A stretch of DNA of 64,000 bases from Plotosus lineatus (taxonomy: Eukaryota > Chordata > Actinopteri > Siluriformes > Plotosidae), in contig CM045733.1 in NCBI GenBank assembly GCA_024760905.1, positions 29,612,501 through 29,676,500 of the forward strand, in the 5' to 3' direction. A model generated the notes under the pieces. The model was not told the DNA's origin, did no database searches, and was given only the letters and a program-made list of their open reading frames with translations. The translations under genes were made by a program, and so were the position numbers. Positions 58,053 to 64,000 of this stretch are shown here, piece after piece (the stretch's first letter is position 1; every line of letters starts with the position of its first letter).

Positions 58053-58627
58053 CACGTGGCGATTCATGACTGTCACTTTTCATTCTCAAGTATGTTTGAA
58101 ATTTTACGAATTTCACAAAACAAAGTTCTGAGTTTCAAGCATTCCGCAAATGTTGTGAGAAGGTCGCAAAGTTGGCGGCTTGCTCAAAAGTTATTCATTT
58201 TCCGTTTGCTAATAAAAGTGAAATGTTGGCTAGTTCAACGCACAAAGTTTGAGCCTTACTGGTATTCGCAAAATTCCATACATTTTATCGTCATTTGTAT
58301 TAGATTTGCATTTTGTTTGTGGCAGTAAAGTGTAAATAAAATGTGAATGGTTTGAGAACAAAAAGGGAAACAAAGTGTGACCTGATTTGAGACAGGAGAT
58401 TCGGGGTTTTTTTCTTTCGCCAAACATCTGCAGGCCAATTACTCGCAATCATTCACAAAATTGTCCCTCGACGTTCTCACGCAGTATACATATTTAAGCC
58501 GCAAAAATATTTGCTTGCATGTGAAGTTGCAAAGACATCTTGACACAGATTTGCCAAAAAAAAAAAAAAAAAAAATCAATTCCCATTAGTTGATTTATGT
58601 CGCACCTCTATTGTGATGAGGCCCGAA

Positions 58628-59850
58628 TTATTTTCCATGTTTCACACCTAGATAGCAAAATTCTTCCACATCCTCAATCCTGTCATGTCGTGTTCCGATG
58701 GTAAAACGTTCTTGGCTGCTTGAGTTAATTCTCATCATCTTTGTCTTCTGCACATTTATTTTCAAACCCACACACCTAGCCTCTGCGTCCAATTTGTTCA
58801 ATTTATGTTGCATTTGTTGCTTGGTTGAAGAGAGCAATGCAATATCATTTGCAAAGTCTAGGTCATCCAACTTTGTTGTAAATTTCCACCTTATTCCATT
58901 TTCACCATTACCAACTGTTCTCCTCATTACCCAATCCAGGACTATCAAGAACAAGAATCCTGGTATATTACAGCCTTGCTTTATTCCAATTGTGACTTCG
59001 AACCATTCGCCTGGTTCGCCCTCTTCTTCAACTGAACATTGGAAGCCATCATAGAATAATTTTACCATCCTCACTAACTTCTCCAGTATTCTGTACTTCT
59101 TCATGATTATCCACAAACTCTCTCGAACCACTGAATCAAAGGCCTTTTCAAAATCGACAAATCAGGGATATAAGATTAATTGCCATTCATTCACTCGTTC
59201 GAGTATGTTCCGTAGAACAAACACGTGCTCTGTTGTTCCTCTTCCATTTCTGTAGCCGGCTTGTTCCATGCTCAGTCTTTTGTGTACTCCGTTTCGTATC
59301 CTGTCGATAATGATCCGGCCAAGTATTTTAACTACAACAGACAGAAGGGTTATACCCCTTGAGGTCTTACATTCCTTCAGATTTCCTTTCTTGGGTAATT
59401 TTATTATCAAACCTTCCTTCCATCTGCTGGGTACTTTGCAGAAAATTCTCCGCCTGCCTTGAGTAACTCTGGCGTAATCAAGTCTGTCTCTGGTGCTTTT
59501 CCATTCTTCAGGCTTCCTATGGCTGACTTTACTTCTCCCATCGCTGGTTCATTCGTTTCTATCTGCTTGATGATGTCATTAAACGCAAAGCCGTTATCTT
59601 CCTCCGTTATTGGGTTTGTTGGTACTTCTCTATTAAGAATATCTTGAAAGTGCTCTGTCCATCTAGCTTGTATCTCCTCTTTGCTACTCAGAAGATTTCC
59701 ATCTTTATCAAGGATTGCACCACTTCTTTTGGATCTCTCGTTACTCAGGGACTTAATAAGCCCATAACGTGTTCTGATATGTTGGTTCTTTGCATCATTT
59801 TCAGCTTCTTCTGCAATACCATCGATCCAAATCCTCTTGTCTTTCCGTAT
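58628..59850 (-). pseudogene. Reverse transcriptase of the 58-62 kb LINE
   Basis: Three overlapping frames: 59850-59407 (KDKRIWIDGIAEEAENDAKN), 59410-59162 (PKKGNLKECKTSRGITLLSV, ERVNEWQLILYP) and 59131-58628 (VRESLWIIMKKYRILEKLVR to YLGVKHGK). The missing residues between 59161 and 59131 include the first RT Asp region. FAND in motif C predicts loss of activity. Confidence 0.8.
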
Positions 59851-59851
59851 A

Positions 59852-60603
59852 CAGTGAGTTATCGACATACGACCTCTGCGAGTTACGTCTGATCGACTTC
59901 ACAACCGCAAAAGTCATGAAGCATGATTCATGGCAGTGCAGCGTGAGTGTTGCGTACGACATCGCCATCATCTTTAAAGGCCAAGAAGGAGATGATTCAG
60001 CTTCACTTTCTAACTGCTCAGAGCTTAGAGCAAATCTATTCATCGACTTTTAATGCCACTTCGCTGTGGCGCGGAGCGGAGAGCCAATCCTTTCTGTGTG
60101 CGGGCGGGTCCAATACCTTGAAACTCTTCATTTTACGCTGCAATACGACACGACTCACATGCTACAGTGTTTGTCACAGGAAGCACATCTCAAGTTTTAG
60201 CAATCAGCTGGTCTGCGGGTTGAAGTTTTTCCATGTCTGTCCATTTGTGTTTGCTTACCAGCTGTGCTGGGCTTCGTGCAAATGAGATGATCAAAAACGA
60301 GGGAAATTTATCTCTTTACTCAAGAACAACACGCGCAGTCTGTGGCTGTTGTTATAATCCAATAAAATTAGAGTTTGATGGTATTGGACCCACCCACACA
60401 CTCTAGTACAGAAAGGATTAGCTCTCTGCTGCGTGCCACAGTGACATGGAATTGAAAATCGATGTATAGATTTAAATGTGCGAGATTTATTCATCTGTTT
60501 TTGTTTGACATGAGTGTATTTTAATGGAAAGTCGACATGCGACCAGATCGCGTTACGACCGGTCTGCCGGAACCAAAAGCAGTCGTAAGTCGACGACTGT
60601 CTG
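59852..60603. mobile_element. TIR element with TA flanks inserted in the LINE at 58.6-62.1 kb
   Basis: The left end CAGTGAGTTATCGACATACG and the right end GTCGTAAGTCGACGACTGTC are imperfect inverted repeats flanked by TA. The LINE protein reading resumes on the other side. Its centre (about 60040-60500) matches part of the hAT element at 38.3-39.9 kb. Confidence 0.65.
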
Positions 60604-60806
60604 TACTGTTCTTCACCTCTGACTTCTTCTCCACGTATTTCTTTCTGAGCATGTCCCTAATATCTTTTTGTTTATCTCTTCCCTTCTTCCCTCTCTTCCA
60701 CAAGCTTCCATGAACAGTCGCTTATCCATGGCTTTTTCCTCCTTCTTGGTTTTCCGAGAACGGTCTTGGCAGCTTCAGCATGCGCCTTCATCATAACATT
60801 AAACTC

Positions 60807-61740
60807 TCACTCTATGCCCTCTTCAGCACATTCATCTCCCTGTTCTGTCTCTTCCTGCTCCAGTAAAGCATACCTATTCTTCAAGGCAATGGTGAAAGCC
60901 TTTCTTATATTTTCATGCTTCAACTTTGCTATGTCATATTTTACCCTTGCTCTTCCTTTTTCTCTCGGGTTTGTTTTTAACCTCAACTTGACTTCCATGC
61001 TCAAGAGAAAGTGGTCACTTCCTATGTCAGCTGATCTGAAAACCCGCGTGTCTTTCACAGAGTTTCTAAATTTCCTGCTAATGAGGATGTGGTCTATCTG
61101 GTTCCTGGTCCCTCCATCTGGTGATGTCCATGTTGATTTGTATATCATTTTGTGTGGAAAGAGCGTACCAGTTATCATTAGCTCGTTCATATCACAGATA
61201 TCGCATAATCTTCCACCATTGTTATTCCATTGCCCCAAGCCATGTTTACTTATCACGCGTTCGTTCATAATTCTTATTGTTATCACCAACCTTTGCATTC
61301 ATTTCCCTAGTCACAACCAGCATGTCATGTGCCTTGCATAGACTTAACACGTCCTGCAGCCTTTCATAGAAGTCATCTTTTACCTGTTCTTCAGCATCCT
61401 CTTTAGGTGCATACACATGCACTAGGGTCAACTTAATGTGATTAGAATAGAACCTTGCTTGAACAATCCTTTCACTGATGGGGATCCAGTCTATTAATGC
61501 TTTGCTTGTGCTCTTGGCCATCAGTATACCTACACCTTGTCTATGGATATTGTCCTCCCTTCCTGAAAAGACTATGGTCTCTCCTTCCTGCAGTTGCAAC
61601 TTCCCATGTCCAATTCAATGTGTCTCACATGATGTCAGTCTCCCTTTTTGCCATCTCTCTTGCTTCCTGGGCGATATTACCACTGTCATACAGTGTCTTT
61701 ACGTTCCAGTTACCAATCTTGGTGACTCTTTGGGTGCAGA
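60807..61740 (-). pseudogene. AP-endonuclease of the 58-62 kb LINE
   Basis: It contains NWNVKTLYDSGNIAQE, LQEGETIVFSGREDNIHRQG, VHVYAPKEDAEEQVKDDFYE, a frameshift near 61290, then NQIDHILISRKF and ADIGSDHFLL, the C-terminal catalytic SDH motif intact. A stop follows ETDIM. Confidence 0.8.
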
Positions 61741-62295
61741 AATGGCTTCATAGGTTTGGGGGGTTCCTGCTGCCTTTGACTTACGTCATAGGTTCTCCGT
61801 TGTTCGGAAAAGTGAATCCTGCGTACCCAAGATTCAATTAATTGTCTCTGCTTTCAGTTTCTGTAATAGTCTTTTTTTTATGGGAGCGAGTTATCAGCCC
61901 TCAGCCCAACCCTCTAACCTGGAGGACCAGGGGATCGCTCTTTGTCTGGTTCCTACCCGTTGACCTGTTTGGCATGGGTGACCCTACAAGGAGTTTTAAA
62001 CTCCAGCAAACTTAGCTCTAGGGGTCACTGGAACATGCAAGCTGCATCACCACTACAAGATGACGATCCCAGCGATGCAGACAGCCTCTCTACAGGTTTT
62101 GCATTTTAAAAGATTAATAACTTTTTATAGAAGAGATGAAATTTTCAGTATTCATTGACAGACATGTTATGTACAAATCAATGCAACAAAACAAAACAAA
62201 AGCTTCATTGTTCATTTCTACACATAGAACTTAAATTTGGCAGTCTGCACTTGTGACATTACAAAATGCCATTTTAAGCCACGAGTATTAATTCA

Positions 62296-62400
62296 TTCAT
62301 TCATTCATTTTTCGAACCGCTTAATCCTAATTAGGGTCGTAGGGAGCCCATGTCAGCCGACTCTGTATGCATGGTAGATTGTGATGATCTGAGCAGATAG
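62296..62400 (-). repeat. SINE-like fragment of the same type as 36250-36596
   Basis: (ATTC)n, then CGAACCGCTTAATCCTAATT and GTCAGCCGACTC; only the tail portion is preserved. Confidence 0.45.
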
Positions 62401-62552
62401 TTAATTCATCTCTGGGTATGAGACTTGCACCCATGCTAGTAGGCTTACACTTCTGACCAACCATATTTGCTTAGGGTTACAAAAGTCCGCAAAAGAGTTT
62501 AAACACAAAGATCACAGAGATGACGTCTTGACACAAGGGTAACACGCTATAC

Positions 62553-62553
62553 G

Positions 62554-62633
<80 letters not shown>

Positions 62634-62641
62634 CACACACT
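62553..62641. repeat. Compound (CATA)n(TA)n(CA)n microsatellite
   Basis: About 6 CATA units, about 23 TA units, then about 7 CA units. Confidence 0.94.
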
Positions 62642-62789
62642 CAGTCTGTAGTTTGTAAACAATGAATGCAGCATGCGTCATTACGTCAGCGTACTACATA
62701 GGTACATCTAAACTCAAAATTTTATTTTATTTTATTTTTTTTTTTTTAAAGTAAAACGGATGAACGAAAGTTGGGGAGCGTCTGTAATA

Positions 62790-63262
62790 ACAGAGCAATA
62801 AAAGAGTTTTACTGGTATTTGTGTAATTCATTTTGTGGTATCAATCAAATTACTTACATGAAAGCTGAGAATAAACAGAAAACTGCATAAAAAAAGACCC
62901 TTTAATTTTCCCTCCCAGTGCTGTTCCTTTAAATACCCCCCCCCCCCCCCCATGTAAAATCGAACCAATCAACATGAATGTCAACTTTAGCACATGGCAC
63001 ATTGAACCAATCAACACAAACAAGCACATGGCTGGGAACATCTTTAAATTTATGAAGTTAGTGAGCAGGAGAATCGGGTGAAAAATACTCATCACTTTCT
63101 GATAGGTCCATATCTGGCTCATCGCTCCATTCATTTAGAGCATCCCATAGTTTTGCTGTAGCAGTTTATAATGGTTCATCTTATTGGACATTTACCAAGA
63201 AAACACAGAAAAATATTTTCCTGTTTTTTAAAGCACTGCGGTACGATCAAAATGTGTCATAA
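62790..63262 (-). mobile_element. Element Y, copy 3 (interrupted)
   Basis: The same block in reverse, including the acidic frame. It stops near ACGATCAAAATGTG; about 530 bp further on, 63790-63845 holds a Y terminus (CGCTTATTGGAGCAGGGTGC), so a LINE fragment separates the two parts. Confidence 0.6.
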
Positions 63263-63285
63263 AGTCTCATAAAGTCATAAAGTTA

Positions 63286-63730
63286 GTGATGGACCACCTT
63301 TACAATATCAGGATGAAATTCACAATGAACAGCTTCCCCACAAGATGGCAGCAACTGGAGAAAGGCATCATGGCAGGGTGTACAGTATCAGTAGTGCTGT
63401 TTGTAGCTGCCATGAACATGATACTAAAAGCAGGAGAAAGTCAGTGCAAGGGTCCTGTCGCAGCGGATGGTACCAAGCATCCTTCCTGCAGAGCCTTCAT
63501 GGACGATGTAACAGATCAGTGGTTCCTGCAGAGCCTTCATGGACGATGTAACATGCACTCAGTACCAGGAACTAGATGGATTCTCACTGCTCTGGAGAAG
63601 ATGGCAGACTGGGCCCGGATGCAGATCAAACCAACCAAGTCAAGAAGCCTCACCATCTTGAAAGGGAAGCTTTACAAGTACACCTTTTGTTGTCCAGAGG
63701 GAGAATATTCCTACCATCCAAGATGAAAGC
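63286..63730 (+). pseudogene. Reverse transcriptase fragment (LINE-type) with a 40-bp tandem duplication
   Basis: MDHLYNIRMKFTMNSFPTRW QQLEKGIMAGCTVSVVLFVA AMNMILKAGE, then CRAFMDDVT (RT motif C as FMDD), later SVPGTRWILTALEKMADWAR and PTKSRSLTILKGKL. The 40-bp unit starting at 63483 is repeated at 63523 inside the catalytic region. Not full length; family not assigned. Confidence 0.65.
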
Positions 63731-63889
63731 ATCAAGTGCTTGGGGAAACGGTTTGACCAGTCTCTCGGGGACATTGATAACAGAACAGATGTCAGCACGC
63801 CACTGCGCGCTTATTGGAGCAGGGTGCTTATTATGCCGAATACGATAATCAGTTTTCTATTATTTCCTATGGGAATTTTTGTTTTATCT

Positions 63890-63956
63890 AACGAAGATTT
63901 TGACTTATGAGCATGCCCTCGGGACAGATTAATTTCATAAGTCAAGGTACCACTGT
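63890..63956. repeat. Right end of another Tigger-like element
   Basis: CATAAGTCAAGGTACCACTG followed by TA is a terminus of the same general type as at 34543 and 31570. Its left end was not located. Confidence 0.45.
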
Positions 63957-64000
63957 ATTTCAAATTCTGTTCAGCAAGATCACTTGCAATTTTGCATATT

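Larger units (their letters stand above)
58628..62090 (-). mobile_element. APE-type LINE in KIN intron 7, nearly full length, interrupted
   Basis: Read from 62090 down: a noncoding 5' region with GACCCCTAGAGCTAAGTTTG, then endonuclease (WNVKTLYDSGNIAQEAREMA ... TRNQIDHILISRKFRNSVKD ... ADIGSDHFLLSMEVKL), then RT (GSLKNGKAPETDLITPELLK, GITLLSVVVKILGRIIIDRI, IKQGCNIPGFLF, LDDLDFANDIALLSSTKQQM), ending near 58628. Frameshifts and a 750-bp inserted element break it. The RT catalytic motif is FAND, not FADD. This protein type is common in marine invertebrates; clade not assigned. Confidence 0.8.

Noticed and set aside
1..64000. CRISPR arrays, operons, prophage or bacterial regulatory sites
   Set aside because: Spliced vertebrate genes and eukaryotic transposons throughout; tandem repeats are ordinary microsatellites.

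Overview
This window is vertebrate nuclear DNA, almost certainly from a ray-finned (teleost) fish. It holds spliced genes with GT/AG introns, a large load of Tc1, hAT, Tigger-like, LINE and tRNA-derived SINE copies of types common in teleosts, and many microsatellites. I cannot name the species. No bacterial or viral genes, CRISPR arrays or operons were seen.

Three host genes are supported, and their order matches human 10p14 (KIN, ATP5F1C, TAF3). (1) TAF3 is on the minus strand. Coding exon 1 (35306-35471) and exon 2 (28742-29002) encode the histone-fold domain and the start of the linker. Intron 2 then runs leftward for more than 28 kb to the window edge, so about 45% of the window is TAF3 intron. 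(2) ATP5F1C, the mitochondrial F1-ATPase gamma subunit, is on the minus strand and complete: eight coding exons between 51689 and 48119. (3) KIN (KIN17) is on the plus strand. Its first seven coding exons (51917-57631, 259 codons) are present and the rest lies beyond position 64000. ATP5F1C and KIN are head to head with 227 bp between start codons, sharing a promoter with a consensus NRF-1 palindrome. TAF3's promoter has NRF-1 and YY1 motifs too, and a second promoter-like cluster lies about 0.6 kb upstream of it.

The rest is mostly mobile DNA. 1-28.7 kb (TAF3 intron 2): SINEs, hAT nested in hAT, a Tc1 element inserted in a hAT pseudogene, a mariner-type relic, a degenerate LINE and a 1.76-kb foldback transposon. 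29-35.3 kb (TAF3 intron 1): SINEs and Tigger-like elements. 37.4-46.2 kb (intergenic): a 4.1-kb nested stack holding a hAT and a Tc1 element, then another Tc1 copy. 52.4-55.8 kb (KIN intron 2): an RTE-type LINE. 57.7-64 kb (KIN intron 7): a second, interrupted LINE and further elements.

The clearest structural story is a tRNA-derived SINE family with nine copies here, eight with target-site duplications. Its 3' tail matches the 3' end of the RTE-type LINE in KIN intron 2, as expected if that LINE mobilises it. Three of the nine copies begin at the same internal position and lack the tRNA head. I found no convincing undescribed functional system; the novelty lies in repeat structure.
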